The notes under the pieces are model-generated. The model saw nothing but the letters and a program-made list of their open reading frames with translations, was not told the origin of the DNA and ran no database searches. Both the position numbers and the translations under genes were made by a program. Source: Acinetobacter sp. ANC 7912 (GTDB lineage: Bacteria > Pseudomonadota > Gammaproteobacteria > Pseudomonadales > Moraxellaceae). From it: 64,000 nucleotides of DNA. The stretch is from the NCBI RefSeq assembly GCF_039862785.1, contig NZ_CP156795.1:1798001-1862000 (forward strand), written 5' to 3'. This document shows positions 35,769-45,776 of the stretch, piece by piece. Every line of letters begins with the position of its first letter. The first letter of the stretch is position 1.

Positions 35769-36377
35769 TTAAGCATGAAATAATGCATCAACTGAACGAT
35801 CAATCAATGCATAAATCTCTTTCGGATCGATAGTTTTTTTCATAAATAAAGAATCGATAAATGATTTATTGATACTCGCACCAAATAGCATATCGGCTAG
35901 GCCTTCACTTGATAGCTGAATACGGCGCTGATTTTCCGGAATACGCTGAATACAATCAATTAAATTATTCCGAGCAATAGAAATAGCCGCTTCATAAAAT
36001 GTATTGGAAAGATCTTCCATTCCAAGTTGACCAACAATCACCAGACGGCATAACTTGATATGTCGATCTGAGAGCACATGATTAGCAATCCCATACAGGC
36101 ATTCTTTCAACTGCTGGACTGGATCATCACTCATATTCACCGAAACATTATCTGACCAGACATAAGAAGACGTTACCAAAGACTTAAACAATTCCTGCTT
36201 GTCGGCAAAATGCACATACAGAGTTTTCTTGGACATGCCCGCAGCTTCAGCGATTTCCGACATGGTGACCTGCTCAAAGCCTTTTTCACAAAAGAGCTTT
36301 TCTGCCGCATTTAATATTTCCTTGCGACGTACCTCTGCTGTCATTACTACTGGTCGGCCTACTTTTGTCATAGTCAC
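35769..36377 (-). CDS. TetR-family transcriptional regulator
   Basis: 202 aa. The N-terminal TetR HTH lies at residues about 15-62 (RRKEILNAAEKLFCEKGF, MSEIAEAAGMSKKTLYVHFADK). The ligand-binding C-terminal domain is variable. Met at 36371 is an alternative start. No partner gene overlaps it; the long AT-rich region at 36378-36979 separates it from a divergent stress-protein gene that it might regulate. Confidence 0.88.
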   Translation of the reverse strand: MTMTKVGRPVVMTAEVRRKEILNAAEKLFCEKGFEQVTMSEIAEAAGMSKKTLYVHFADKQELFKSLVTSSYVWSDNVSVNMSDDPVQQLKECLYGIANHVLSDRHIKLCRLVIVGQLGMEDLSNTFYEAAISIARNNLIDCIQRIPENQRRIQLSSEGLADMLFGASINKSFIDSLFMKKTIDPKEIYALIDRSVDALFHA

Positions 36378-36979
36378 TACTCTTAGCTAAAGAATATTTT
36401 TAGTTTGATTAGGTGCCATTTTCTTAAATAGCCTTGACTGAATTATGACAGTAACCACTAATCATGCAATGCATTTGGTTATTGAATCCCTGAAGATGAT
36501 CAGCCTCTTTAAATCCACATGTATATCCATTAGCAAATAACACCCAGTTTTTATTCAATCCACTATGTATAAAGACGGTTGACTTTATTACGAATGCAAT
36601 CCCAATAACCAAGTTGAGAAACTTTATAAAAATGTAATTGCATTGTCATTTCATTAACAACACTTAAATGTAAATCATTTATCTATTCGTTCTTTTATCC
36701 TTGTTAATCATCATTCAGCTTTATTCTAAAATTTTTAACTTCGAAGCCTTACTCTCAATTTCATTCATATATTTATTTTATTCCAACAACTATTTTCAAT
36801 CCCCAAATGATTTTACCAGCATGTAATCACAACGCTATTGTTCACGTTTTCTGTAGTAACTCCCTGCTCTTGCGTATGGATCTGTATAGGTTCAGTGAGA
36901 CTGTCAGCATGCCTTTCCAATTATGTTTAAGCTGCTATCACGATCCAGGTTTAACTTTAAATAAAATTGGAGATTACTC
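36378..36979. other. long intergenic region tetR / PNPOx-like gene
   Basis: About 600 AT-rich bases. Two frames near 60 codons exist (36612-36424 minus, 36807-36998 plus), but neither has a ribosome-binding site or a convincing composition. The end nearest 36980 must hold the promoter of the PNPOx-like gene. I see no RNA gene. Confidence 0.45.
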
Positions 36980-37492
36980 ATGGCAGAACAACATATAGAA
37001 CATAATCAACGTGAAAAATTATGGGAACTCATCAAAGACGTACGCTTTACCATGATTAGCCATCAGACTGAGGAGCAGGAAATTCATTCCCAACCAATGA
37101 CCATGCTCAACTCAGAACAGCTCAATGAACGTCAAAATCTGTATTTCATCATGAAAGATACCAATGACATTGTAAAAGCAATCAATGCTGGTCATACGCA
37201 TTTAGGCCTGTCTTTCGCCAAACCATCGGATGATACTTATATATCAATTAGTGCACATGGTGAAATCAGTACTGATCGCGCTTTGATTGATAAGTTATGG
37301 AACCCGTGGGCAGAAAATTGGTTTCAGGGTAAAGATGATCCGAGTGTACGTGTACTCATCGCGCGTGCTGTCAGTGCCGAATACTGGGATGTGAAAGATA
37401 ATAAGGTCACTCACCTATTCAAAGTCCTGAAGGGCAATGTGACTGGCAAACCTCAAGAGCCAGATACAGAACATGAAAAACTAAACTTATAA
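36980..37492 (+). CDS. pyridoxamine 5'-phosphate oxidase-like general stress protein
   Basis: 170 aa split-barrel flavin-binding protein. KLWELIKDVRFTMISHQTE at the start and NLYFIMKDTNDIVKAINAGH, then DDTYISISAHGEIS, match the PNPOx-like general stress 26 family. GGAGATTACTC gives a good ribosome-binding site. Family members bind FMN or FAD; a specific reaction is not known. Monocistronic. Confidence 0.82.
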   Translation: MAEQHIEHNQREKLWELIKDVRFTMISHQTEEQEIHSQPMTMLNSEQLNERQNLYFIMKDTNDIVKAINAGHTHLGLSFAKPSDDTYISISAHGEISTDRALIDKLWNPWAENWFQGKDDPSVRVLIARAVSAEYWDVKDNKVTHLFKVLKGNVTGKPQEPDTEHEKLNL

Positions 37493-37679
37493 AAGAATCT
37501 GTATGGGGAATATATTAAGCCTCTTCAATAAGAGGCTTAATTTTTGGAAAATTCAAATAAGTAGATCTGTTGCATGATACCCAAAAGTTCTTTATTAACT
37601 CTAAAATTAAATAATTAAGATCAATCTCTTATATAAGTGTCACTGAACAGATAGGAAAGAAACTCCCTGAAAGCTTAGG

Positions 37680-38456
37680 CTATTTTGCAGCCATACGTAT
37701 TGCTCCATCCAGACGGATCACTTCTCCATTCAGATACGTATTTTCAAGAATATGCCCGACCAGTTTGGCATATTCTGCCGGCTTGGCTAAACGTGGTGGA
37801 AATGGCACCATTTGTCCTAATGAATCTTGCACATTTTGTGGCAAGCCTTTCAGCATTGGTGTTTCCATGATCCCAGGCGCAATGGTCATGACACGAATCG
37901 CATTTTTAGACAGCTCACGTGCCAATGGCAAAGTCATGGCAACCACCGCACCTTTGGAAGCAGAATACGCGGTCTGCCCGATCTGCCCTTCAAAAGCGGC
38001 TACCGATGCTGTATTGATAATCACACCGCGCTCTTCCTCACCTTCCTTTAATTCATATTTCGCCATCAGCTCGGCAGCAAAACGAAGCATATTAAAGGTA
38101 CCAGTGACATTAATATTTAACACACGCTGGAACATCGCCAGATCATGTAATCCGTCACGACCTAGAATTTTCGCCGACGGCGCAATCCCGGCACAGTTAA
38201 TCAGACCATTGAGCTGACCATGAGTTTGTTCCAGATTCTTAAAAAAGGCTGCACCAGCGCTTTCATTAGTCACATCCAGTTGCTGAAATTGAGCATTTTC
38301 GCCAAGTTCCTGAGCCAGGCTTTGCCCCAATTCCCGGTTCATATCCACCATGACCACACGGGCAGCATGTTCAACTAGATAACGTGCAGTTGCTGCACCT
38401 AACCCAGAAGCCCCACCCGTGACTACAAATACTTTTTGTTTAATTTCCATTTTCAC
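37680..38456 (-). CDS. short-chain dehydrogenase, probably 3-hydroxyacyl-CoA dehydrogenase type
   Basis: 258 aa SDR. Cofactor motif TGGASGLG (residues 14-21) with Asp in VVMVDMNRE suggesting NAD preference. NAG-equivalent is INCAGIAPS, active-site Ser lies in INTASVAAFEGQIGQ and the catalytic pair is YSASK. The pattern EGQIGQTAYSASKGAV and APGIMETPML resembles type-2 3-hydroxyacyl-CoA dehydrogenases (HSD10-like). The substrate is not proven. No operon partners. Confidence 0.85.
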   Translation of the reverse strand: MKMEIKQKVFVVTGGASGLGAATARYLVEHAARVVMVDMNRELGQSLAQELGENAQFQQLDVTNESAGAAFFKNLEQTHGQLNGLINCAGIAPSAKILGRDGLHDLAMFQRVLNINVTGTFNMLRFAAELMAKYELKEGEEERGVIINTASVAAFEGQIGQTAYSASKGAVVAMTLPLARELSKNAIRVMTIAPGIMETPMLKGLPQNVQDSLGQMVPFPPRLAKPAEYAKLVGHILENTYLNGEVIRLDGAIRMAAK

Positions 38457-38756
38457 CCCTAGTCTTTTTCGTTTTCCTAAGACTAATCTTTGCCCAAAAC
38501 CGAAGCAAATTGAACTATGAACACAACAGTTTATTTATTGTCTATTCATTCATTTTAAGATTCAAAAACGATTAATATATTTAAATATTTCTTAAAGGAT
38601 TAATTTTCCAATACATCTTGTTTTCAAGCTTTATCACTAAAAAAAATGAAACTCTAGGGTCATTCTATACTCTTTGTATTTAGAGTTAATTTAGATTACT
38701 TTTCACTCAATACGGCTTAGGTCGTAAGTGCTTTCTCTCCCGCTTAAGGTGTTCTT
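38457..38756. other. intergenic region SDR / 117-aa gene
   Basis: Three hundred AT-rich bases carrying two divergent promoters. Nothing else identified. Confidence 0.4.
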
Positions 38757-39110
38757 ATGTTAAAGATGACTGATGTTCTTGGCCAAAATCTGGTTCAAAA
38801 CTTCTCTAATGCTTTATCTCATTCAGCTGACCTGCTTTCTGAACAGTTAAGCCAAGAGATTCTGAATGCTTCTGATGCTGCGCTCAAAGATGCTGTGGTG
38901 GCATTTTTAAACCGTATTGACATCAATGAAGCTGCGGCTGCACTGGAAATCGCACCGGAACGTATTGAAAGCCTAAAACAAGGGATTGCACTGAAAGGCG
39001 AGCAACTGATCGCAGACACATTGAAAATTGTGACTTTGGGTCTGGCGATGGAAACCAATGCACTGGATCAGATCGAAGTATCTGACTGCCTGCAAGACTA
39101 TCCAATGTAA
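38757..39110 (+). CDS. hypothetical helical protein
   Basis: 117 aa, predicted almost entirely alpha-helical and acidic, with no signal peptide or Cys cluster: DVLGQNLVQNFSNALSHSAD, then AAAALEIAPERIESLKQGI, then LKIVTLGLAMETNALDQIEV. Met at 38766 (MTDVLG) is an alternative start. I do not recognise a family. It has its own terminator, shared with prmC. Confidence 0.7.
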   Translation: MLKMTDVLGQNLVQNFSNALSHSADLLSEQLSQEILNASDAALKDAVVAFLNRIDINEAAAALEIAPERIESLKQGIALKGEQLIADTLKIVTLGLAMETNALDQIEVSDCLQDYPM

Positions 39111-39123
39111 TAAGTTAACCAAT

Positions 39124-39154
39124 AAAAAAGCGACCTCAGGTGGTCGCTTTTTTA
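39124..39154. terminator. bidirectional terminator between the 117-aa gene and prmC
   Basis: GCGACC (39130-39135) / GGTCGC (39142-39147) with A run before and T run after. Confidence 0.85.
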
Positions 39155-39172
39155 TTCAGCCAATCACGAACA

Positions 39173-39991
39173 TTAATGTGGCCATTGCCCCAAAGTTACC
39201 CGATCATTACCCCCATAATCTCGCACCGTCCGTACTTGCTTATAGCCTGCCTGGGTAAATAAATGGCGTACAGCTTCACCCTGATCATAGCCATGTTCGA
39301 GTACAACCCAACCATTAACGGTCAGATGCTTTTTGGCTTGCAGAATAATCTGTTCTAAATCTGCTAAACCATTTTTTTCCGCCACCAACGCACGTACCGG
39401 CTCAGTTGCCAGATCTCGCATGTGCTCATCATCCGCATCGATATACGGAGGATTGGAAATGATCACATCAAAAAACTGGCGACCAAAGGGTTTGAGCCAT
39501 GAACCCAGTACAAACTGCACCTGATCCAGGCCATGCTGTTCAGCATTAAATTTAGCCACTTCCAGCGTTGGCTCGTAAATATCTGAAGCAGTAACTGACC
39601 AATGGGGACGTTCCGATGCCAGCGATAAAGCAATCGCACCAGTACCGGTACCCAAATCGACGATTCGAGCATCTTCTGGTAAATCCAGTTTCAGTACAGT
39701 TTCAACCAATACTTCCGTATCTGGACGTGGTACTAAAGTGTCTTTGGTGACTTTGAGATCTAAAGTCCAGAATGGTTGGGAACCAGTCACATAGGCCAAT
39801 GGTTCACCCGCCTGAATTCGAGCTAGTCCTTCAACATAGGCCTGTTCCTGTTCTGGCGTCAGCTCCCGGTCTTTTTTCATTATCAAATCAAAAGCATCGA
39901 TCTTGGTAATGTGTTCCAGCAACCAGGCATTTTCCTGACGCTCGTAGCTTTCAGGTTCGCCCCGCAATGCGAGGGCTTGTCCAATATTCAT
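39173..39991 (-). CDS. prmC: release-factor glutamine methyltransferase
   Basis: SAM-dependent enzyme that methylates Gln of the GGQ motif in RF1 and RF2. 272 aa. N-terminal five-helix domain, then VDLGTGTGAIALSLA (SAM site) and the catalytic NPPY in VIISNPPYIDA. The ATG shares one base with the prfA stop, so the methylase is translationally coupled to one of its substrates. Confidence 0.95.
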   Translation of the reverse strand: MNIGQALALRGEPESYERQENAWLLEHITKIDAFDLIMKKDRELTPEQEQAYVEGLARIQAGEPLAYVTGSQPFWTLDLKVTKDTLVPRPDTEVLVETVLKLDLPEDARIVDLGTGTGAIALSLASERPHWSVTASDIYEPTLEVAKFNAEQHGLDQVQFVLGSWLKPFGRQFFDVIISNPPYIDADDEHMRDLATEPVRALVAEKNGLADLEQIILQAKKHLTVNGWVVLEHGYDQGEAVRHLFTQAGYKQVRTVRDYGGNDRVTLGQWPH

Positions 39992-41079
39992 TAGCCACCA
40001 TTCTGCTGTGCAAGTAAAGCCAGCTGATCGGCCTGATATTCACGGTGCAGACTATCCAGCAGCTCAGTCAGATCACCTTCCATAATCGCATCCAGCTTAT
40101 ATAAAGTCAGGTTAATACGGTGATCCGTCATACGGCCTTGTGGATAGTTATAGGTACGGATACGTTCAGAACGGTCACCCGAACCGACCAAGTCACGGCG
40201 CATTTCCGAAGTCGCTGCATCTGCTGCTGCGCGTTTGGCATTTTCCAGACGGGAAACAAGCAGTGCCATGGCTTTGGCCTTGTTCTTATGCTGGGAACGT
40301 TCGTCCTGACATTCCACCACAGTACCGGTTGGAATGTGGGTAATACGCACCGCAGAATCTGTTTTGTTAATGTGCTGACCACCGGCTCCTGATGCGCGGT
40401 AAGTATCGATACGCAAATCTGCCGGATTAATATCCACGGAAGTATCCACATCCACTTCTGGCAGAATTGCCACTGTACAAGCAGACGTATGCACACGACC
40501 TTGCGATTCTGTTGCAGGTACACGTTGTACACGGTGTGCGCCACTTTCGAATTTCAAGCGACCATAAACACCTTCACCATTGACCAGACAGATGACTTCT
40601 TTATAGCCACCATGTTCGCCTTCATTTTCAGACAGGATTTCAATACGCCAGCCCTGAGATTCCGCATACTTGCTATACATACGGAACAAATCACCAGAGA
40701 AGATCGCTGCTTCATCACCGCCAGTACCTGCACGGATTTCCAGATAAGCTGAATTGGCATCATTCGGATCTTTCGGAATCATCAGGATGTTTAGGTCAGC
40801 TTCGAGCTGTTCCAGCAGTGCTTTATTTTCCTTGATCTCTTCCTGTGCCATTTCCTTAAAGTCAGGATCAGACAGCATTGCTTGTGCAGTCTCGATATCT
40901 TCTTCTGCTTGCTTATACTTGGTCCAGACTTCGGTAATTTCAGTCAGGTCATTGTGTTCGCGAGATAACTGGCGAAAACGTTTGTTATCAGAAATGACTT
41001 CTGCATCTGCCAGCAAGGCATTCAGTTCTTCGTGTCGGTCGGAGAGTTGGTCTAATCGTAAACGTAACGATTCTTTCAT
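39991..41079 (-). CDS. prfA: peptide chain release factor 1
   Basis: 362 aa class I release factor reading UAA/UAG. Shows the PAT codon-recognition tripeptide in [13 protein letters not shown] and the catalytic GGQ in [16 protein letters not shown]. First gene of the prfA-prmC pair. The length is standard. Confidence 0.97.
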   Translation of the reverse strand: MKESLRLRLDQLSDRHEELNALLADAEVISDNKRFRQLSREHNDLTEITEVWTKYKQAEEDIETAQAMLSDPDFKEMAQEEIKENKALLEQLEADLNILMIPKDPNDANSAYLEIRAGTGGDEAAIFSGDLFRMYSKYAESQGWRIEILSENEGEHGGYKEVICLVNGEGVYGRLKFESGAHRVQRVPATESQGRVHTSACTVAILPEVDVDTSVDINPADLRIDTYRASGAGGQHINKTDSAVRITHIPTGTVVECQDERSQHKNKAKAMALLVSRLENAKRAAADAATSEMRRDLVGSGDRSERIRTYNYPQGRMTDHRINLTLYKLDAIMEGDLTELLDSLHREYQADQLALLAQQNGG

Positions 41080-41421
41080 TTTTCAAAGTTTCTCAAAATA
41101 AGGCTGTGTCTAAATAAAGGGCTTAGCACAGCGAATTCAAAAATTGCGCCTAGTTTAACGATTCTCAGCCCTAAAGAACATCTTTATTGCTATCGAGCTC
41201 TATCTCTCACATGAATGCCGAAAAAACAGGCAACCCCCTATTTTCCCTGCATAATTGCTGATTTTTCCAGCGTTTCAATCCTTATTCTTTACTTATTTTA
41301 CAAAGTCGCAAATAAAGCGGGCAAATATGGAGATTTTTCTTCACATTGTAATGACAATATTTTGTTACCTTTTCCAGCATCAAAACACAACACAATCCGA
41401 CCACGGATACGGAGTTCTAAC
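41080..41421. other. intergenic region prfA / glycine-zipper gene
   Basis: About 340 bases with divergent promoters. No credible gene; a frame opening from 41215 is only the upstream extension of the following CDS. Confidence 0.45.
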
Positions 41422-41835
41422 ATGAAACTGAAAGCAGTTTTATTAAGTACCGCTTTGGCTGCTGGCTCAATGATGACTATTAACGCACACGCAGACAGTA
41501 CAGCGCGTGTGGCAGCAGCAAGTGCTTTAGGTAGTGTTGCAGGTACTGCATTGGGTAAAAATATGGGTGGTAATACCGGTGCAACCATTGGTGCAGCCTT
41601 AGGTGGCGCTGGTGGGGCTGCTGTAGCAAGTAACAAGAAAAACCGTACTGCTTCTGCTATTGGTGGTGCATTAGGTGGTGGTACAGGCTACACTGTAGGT
41701 AAAAGCATGGGTGGCACCAGCGGTGGTTACATCGGTTCAGCATTAGGTGCAGCAGGTGGTGCAGCACTAGGTAATAAAATCTCTAAAGACAAAGCTGCTG
41801 AAAAACGCTCAAAACACTGGAGACGTCACCGTTAA
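41422..41835 (+). CDS. secreted glycine-zipper protein, paralog 1
   Basis: 137 aa. Signal peptide MKLKAVLLSTALAAGSMMTI ending near NAHA-D. The mature part is built of glycine-zipper repeats (GSVAGTALGKNMGGNTGATIG, AIGGALGGGTGYTVGKSMGG, IGSALGAAGGAALG) and ends basic (KHWRRHR). Such repeats form tight membrane-associated helices in surface and lipoprotein families. The start at 41422 follows GGAG and begins the signal peptide. A paralog follows 246 bp downstream. Function unknown; envelope location inferred. Confidence 0.8.
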   Translation: MKLKAVLLSTALAAGSMMTINAHADSTARVAAASALGSVAGTALGKNMGGNTGATIGAALGGAGGAAVASNKKNRTASAIGGALGGGTGYTVGKSMGGTSGGYIGSALGAAGGAALGNKISKDKAAEKRSKHWRRHR

Positions 41836-41877
41836 TAGTCAACGGTTCTCTGCGAAATCGCAATATTACATTTGACT

Positions 41878-41904
41878 TAAAAAGCACCTCCGGGTGCTTT
41901 TTTT
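41878..41904 (+). terminator. terminator of glycine-zipper gene 1
   Basis: AAAGCACC (41881-41888) / GGTGCTTT (41893-41900) with a short loop and T7. Confidence 0.88.
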
Positions 41905-42081
41905 AATTCTTTCTAAATAGTTCCAATAGGCTGTAATATATGAAATTTATAGCTTCATGATTATGAATAAATTAAGGAGAAAAAAATCACAATTCATCTA
42001 CAGACTCTTCATGCTGTTTGACTGTTGCTCCCGTAAATTGAACTCATCGACAAATACAGCTAGAAATGAAAAGGTGTACTC

Positions 42082-42543
42082 ATGAACTATAAATCTCTAA
42101 TGATCGCAGTTGTTGCCACTTCAGCCATGGGTATGACTGCTGCAAATGCGGGTAATACAACCAACACAGCTTTGGCTTCTGCCCTCGGTGGTGTCGTAGG
42201 TGGTGTGGTTGGTAATAAAATTGGTGGTACCACTGGCGCAACCATCGGTTCAGCAATCGGCGGTGGTGCAGGTGCTGCAGTATCTGCAAACAAACGTGAC
42301 CGTAATGGCGCCATTATCGGTGGTGCTCTAGGTGGTGGTGCAGGTTATGCCGTAGGTAAAAACATGGCAGGTACCAATGGCGGTCTGATTGGTGCAGCAC
42401 TGGGTTCTGCTGGTGGTTCAGCTTTAGGTAAAAAAGTCAGCGAAGACCGCCGTTATGATGACCGCTATGACCGTCGTTACAACTCATCTCGTAACTACCG
42501 CACTAAAGGTTACAGCTACAACAACCGTGGCTATCGTCGTTAA
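42082..42543 (+). CDS. secreted glycine-zipper protein, paralog 2
   Basis: 153 aa. Signal peptide (MNYKSLMIAVVATSAMGMT, cleaved near ANA-G), then the same glycine-zipper scheme as paralog 1 (GGVVGGVVGNKIGGTTGATIG, GAIIGGALGGGAGYAVGKNM). It adds a tail rich in Tyr, Arg and Asp (YDDRYDRRYNSSRNYR and onward), which may bind polyanions. Each gene has its own terminator, so they are separate units after an old duplication. Confidence 0.8.
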   Translation: MNYKSLMIAVVATSAMGMTAANAGNTTNTALASALGGVVGGVVGNKIGGTTGATIGSAIGGGAGAAVSANKRDRNGAIIGGALGGGAGYAVGKNMAGTNGGLIGAALGSAGGSALGKKVSEDRRYDDRYDRRYNSSRNYRTKGYSYNNRGYRR

Positions 42544-42587
42544 TAGTTAAAATAATGTAGTCTCTTTTACAACTCTTCCCTCTTTTT

Positions 42588-42613
42588 AAGCATCTTCGGA
42601 TGCTTATTTTTTT
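42588..42613 (+). terminator. terminator of glycine-zipper gene 2
   Basis: AAGCATC / GATGCTT closed by a TTCG tetraloop, followed by ATTTTTTT. Confidence 0.88.
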
Positions 42614-42723
42614 GCCCGCGTTTTTATCTTTGCTTTTGTTTACACTTATATCGTTTTTTTTCGATATACAAATCTGACTGATTGTCGTATCCTCAATTCA
42701 ATGACTTGTTACCTGGATTACGC

Positions 42724-43728
42724 ATGACGACTCTTGCTGACACTAAATTTGCTATTCTGGATCTGGTTCCAGTACGTGAAAATAAAAGCATTCAATCTTC
42801 ATTGCACCATGCATTAGATTTGGCACGCCATGCCGAAAAATTAGGTTATGACCGTCTATGGCTAGCTGAACATCACAATATGTCTGGGATCGCCAGTTCA
42901 GCCACGGCAGTTCTGCTCGGTTACTTGCTCGCCAATACTACAACTTTACGTGTGGGTTCCGGCGGTATCATGCTACCTAACCATGCTCCACTGGTTGTTG
43001 CTGAACAGTTTGGTACTCTGACAACACTCTACCCAAACCGTGTCGAGTTAGGTTTAGGTCGTGCACCGGGCACCGATCAGATGACCATGCGTGCACTGCG
43101 TCGTGGTCGTCAGGAAACTGAAGACCAGTTCCCTCAGGATGTCTTAGAAATCCTGCAATACTTTAAAGATCCGGAACCCGGCCAACGCATTATCGCGACG
43201 CCAGGTCACAGTACTCATGTACCAGTCTGGCTATTGGGTTCTAGCCTGTTTAGTGCGCAGCTTGCAGCTAAACTCGGTCTGCCATATTCCTTTGCTTCAC
43301 ACTTTGCACCGCGCATGCTGGGTCAAGCAATTCAGCTGTATCGTGAAAACTTCGAGCCTTCGGAATATCTGGATAAACCTTATGTGTCTATGGGGGTTCC
43401 TACCGTCGTTGCTGAAACCGATGAAGAAGCGCACTATTTAGCAACCTCCCCTTATCAGCGCATTATTGCAATGTTCCGTAACCAGCGAGGCAAATTAAGA
43501 CCACCGATCGATAATATTGAAGAAATCTGGTCGCCTGCGGAGAGAATGTCGGTTCAACAGTTCTATGCCATGGCGCAGATCGGTTCCAAAGCCACAGTCA
43601 AAGCTGGCCTAGAACAACTGCTAGAAAAATATGAGGTGGACGAGTTTATCTTTACCTGTGATATTTATGATATCGAAAAGCGTCTGCAGAACTTTGATCT
43701 GTTGATGCAAATTAAACAAGGTCTTTAA
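42724..43728 (+). CDS. luciferase-like (LLM class) flavin-dependent oxidoreductase
   Basis: 334 aa TIM-barrel monooxygenase-like protein using reduced flavin. Motifs: [55 protein letters not shown] and [14 protein letters not shown], typical of the YhbW/MsnO8-like branch. The frame extends back to a TTG at 42682, but the ATG at 42724 fits the family start. Substrate unknown. Ends at an intrinsic terminator. Confidence 0.85.
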   Translation: MTTLADTKFAILDLVPVRENKSIQSSLHHALDLARHAEKLGYDRLWLAEHHNMSGIASSATAVLLGYLLANTTTLRVGSGGIMLPNHAPLVVAEQFGTLTTLYPNRVELGLGRAPGTDQMTMRALRRGRQETEDQFPQDVLEILQYFKDPEPGQRIIATPGHSTHVPVWLLGSSLFSAQLAAKLGLPYSFASHFAPRMLGQAIQLYRENFEPSEYLDKPYVSMGVPTVVAETDEEAHYLATSPYQRIIAMFRNQRGKLRPPIDNIEEIWSPAERMSVQQFYAMAQIGSKATVKAGLEQLLEKYEVDEFIFTCDIYDIEKRLQNFDLLMQIKQGL

Positions 43729-43756
43729 CTACTTGCTATATAGAAGTATAGAAATC

Positions 43757-43785
43757 AAAAACCGCTGCCTGTCAGCGGTTTTTTT
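43757..43785 (+). terminator. terminator of the LLM oxidoreductase gene
   Basis: AACCGCTG (43760-43767) / CAGCGGTT (43773-43780), 5-base loop, T run. Confidence 0.88.
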
Positions 43786-43973
43786 ATAACAATGGCGACA
43801 AAGAAAACTGAAATATCTTATTGAGATCAAAATTTGCAGATCAGCTATTCCAAATAGCTATAACACAATTTTAGAGATGACTTGTTATTCTATTAAAGGT
43901 GCTTTACGCCCCTGCCGAGATTGTTTATATCTGTGTCATCAGAATAAAAATTAAGCAATTACAGGAAAACATC

Positions 43974-44525
43974 ATGGGCGTTAAGCAGGATGCAAATGTT
44001 GGCATTTTTGAAAATCAACCGGAACATTTTACCCATTTCACCGGGCAACGCATCGATTCTGCTAAACTAAAGGATGCTGATTTTCATGATTTACGCGTTG
44101 CCGTGGTCGGACTGAATCAGGCTGCAGTGGGCCATCTGGAGCAGGTTTGCCAGCAGGCTGCATCTGTTAAAGTGTTCCAGATCGAACCAAAATTCGTCAT
44201 CCCAAGTACTAGTCGTAGCCTGCAACGCTTGCTCAATCATCCCCTGATCAGTAAAAACCGCAATCTCGTCAGTAGCCGAATAAAAGGTTTACTTTCATTG
44301 CGCTTCCTGGAACATCAGGTCAAAAACCCTTGGTTACGTCGCCAACTCATGCCCAATCTGGCAGCATCAAACCGCACCTATTTAAAGTCAGATAATTTTT
44401 ATACTGCCCTGCAACGGGAAAACTGCGAACTGATTACCTGGCCAATTTTGAAAATCTCTGAACATTCGATCCATTGTGTAAATGGCGATGAGCATGAAAT
44501 TGATGTGATTATTCAGACTTACTAA
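43974..44525 (+). CDS. stand-alone fragment-like protein related to flavin monooxygenases
   Basis: 183 aa. The sequence LRVAVVGLNQAAVGHLEQV, SVKVFQIEPKFVIPS, then NPWLRRQLMPNLAASNRTYLKSDNFY, ALQRENCELITWPI and EHEIDVIIQTY follows the second (NADPH) part of Baeyer-Villiger/flavin monooxygenases. The Rossmann motif is degraded (GLNQAAVG instead of GSGASG), and the protein stops where the family reads DVIVLATGF. No FAD domain precedes it. Start at 43974 has a GGA site; upstream codons rejected. It may be a decayed gene or a retained scaffold domain. Confidence 0.65.
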   Translation: MGVKQDANVGIFENQPEHFTHFTGQRIDSAKLKDADFHDLRVAVVGLNQAAVGHLEQVCQQAASVKVFQIEPKFVIPSTSRSLQRLLNHPLISKNRNLVSSRIKGLLSLRFLEHQVKNPWLRRQLMPNLAASNRTYLKSDNFYTALQRENCELITWPILKISEHSIHCVNGDEHEIDVIIQTY

Positions 44526-44745
44526 GCGAATTCTTTTTATTTTTTTTAGATATATATTTCAAAAAAAATGCTAAAAAGGAATATAAGACAATTTTGCTAC
44601 GTTTATTTTTTAGTCAATTTTAGTATTCAATCACGTTTATATTTTTTCTATATGGTATTTCGTAGCGAAATAATGCAATTAGCTTTTAATAATAGAATGA
44701 TAGAAATTTTCTATCATTTATTTAAAAAATGGATGTCTGCAGTTT
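44526..44745. other. AT-rich intergenic region, nothing identified
   Basis: Convergent region between the monooxygenase-like gene and ppsR, with long A/T stretches. No gene and no RNA signature seen. Confidence 0.4.
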
Positions 44746-44770
44746 AAAAATGGAGCCAAAAAATGGCTTT
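44746..44770 (-). terminator. probable ppsR terminator
   Basis: Minus-strand AGCCA / TGGCT with a T-rich loop, then CCATTTTTA. Short stem, so moderate support. Confidence 0.5.
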
Positions 44771-44787
44771 GACCCCATCTTCAGGTC

Positions 44788-45624
44788 TTAGCCAATCCGA
44801 CGTTTTAAACCGGTCATTTGCAGGATACGTGTCGAGATTTCTTCAATCGACATTTCCGTCACATTGAGGTATTTGATCCCCTCCGAAATATAAATTCCTT
44901 CAATTGCACGCAGCTCCATCTGGCACTGGTTAAAGCTGGCATAACGACTATTTGCCTTACGTTCGGTGCGAATTGCAACCAGTCGATCTGCTTCAATCAT
45001 CAGGCCGAAAAGCTTGTGTTTATGCGGTCTCAGCACGGCTGGCAGGCGGTTATCATCCAGATCTTCTTCGGTTAGCGGATAGTTCGCAACACGGATTCCA
45101 AACTGCAATGACAGGTAGATCGAAGTTGGAGTTTTACCCGAACGTGATACCCCGATCAGGATCAGATCAGCCTTGTCATAATGGCGGGTGCGTGCGCCAT
45201 CATCGTTGTCCAATGCAAAATGCACCGCATCAATACGTGCTTTATAGGATTCTGAGTTAGTGACTGCGTGAGTCTGGCCTACCAATGTCGTTGGCGCAGT
45301 CCCTAACTCTTCTGATAATTTACTGATAAGACCTTCAAATACATCAAGATTTACAGCATTCGCCGTATTAATAATGTCACGTACATAGGGGTCAACCAGG
45401 GTATCAAATACCAGCGGCTTCTGCCCATCCAGTTCAGCACGCTCATTGATCTCGGCTACGACGTTGGTCGCAGCTTCTTCGGTGCTTATATACGGAATGA
45501 TATGTATATCAAAATCGACATGAGGAAACTGTGCCAAAAGTGAGTGCCCCAAGGTCTCTGCGGTAATCGCTGTACCGTCAGAAATGAAGAAAACACTGCG
45601 CTTTATCTGTTTACCTTCCGACAT
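44788..45624 (-). CDS. ppsR: PEP synthase regulatory protein (bifunctional kinase/pyrophosphorylase)
   Basis: 278 aa DUF299 protein that inactivates PEP synthase by ADP-dependent phosphorylation and reactivates it by Pi-dependent dephosphorylation. Signatures: FFISDGTAITAETLGHSLLAQFP at the N-terminus and the P-loop-like GVSRSGKTPTSIYLS. ATG at 45624 follows a strong GAGGAGA site; the upstream extension to 45639 is rejected. It is divergent from its target gene ppsA across 152 bp, which probably allows joint control. Confidence 0.94.
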   Translation of the reverse strand: MSEGKQIKRSVFFISDGTAITAETLGHSLLAQFPHVDFDIHIIPYISTEEAATNVVAEINERAELDGQKPLVFDTLVDPYVRDIINTANAVNLDVFEGLISKLSEELGTAPTTLVGQTHAVTNSESYKARIDAVHFALDNDDGARTRHYDKADLILIGVSRSGKTPTSIYLSLQFGIRVANYPLTEEDLDDNRLPAVLRPHKHKLFGLMIEADRLVAIRTERKANSRYASFNQCQMELRAIEGIYISEGIKYLNVTEMSIEEISTRILQMTGLKRRIG

Positions 45625-45776
45625 TAAAATTCTCCTCAAATATTTGTCATCACACGGTATAATCTTTATAGTAAACCGATCTTACATGACTGTCGCTTAG
45701 TAAAATCATTAACCTATGATTTGCTATACTCTCATGCCTAGATAGTGATTAATACTGCAAAAGTGGAGTAACAACT

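Noticed and set aside
36424..36612. Minus-strand 62-codon frame in the tetR intergenic region
   Set aside because: Starts at TTG with no RBS; faint resemblance to small secreted proteins is not enough.
36807..36998. Plus-strand 63-codon frame overlapping the PNPOx-like gene start
   Set aside because: No RBS, odd composition, and it covers the promoter of the following gene.
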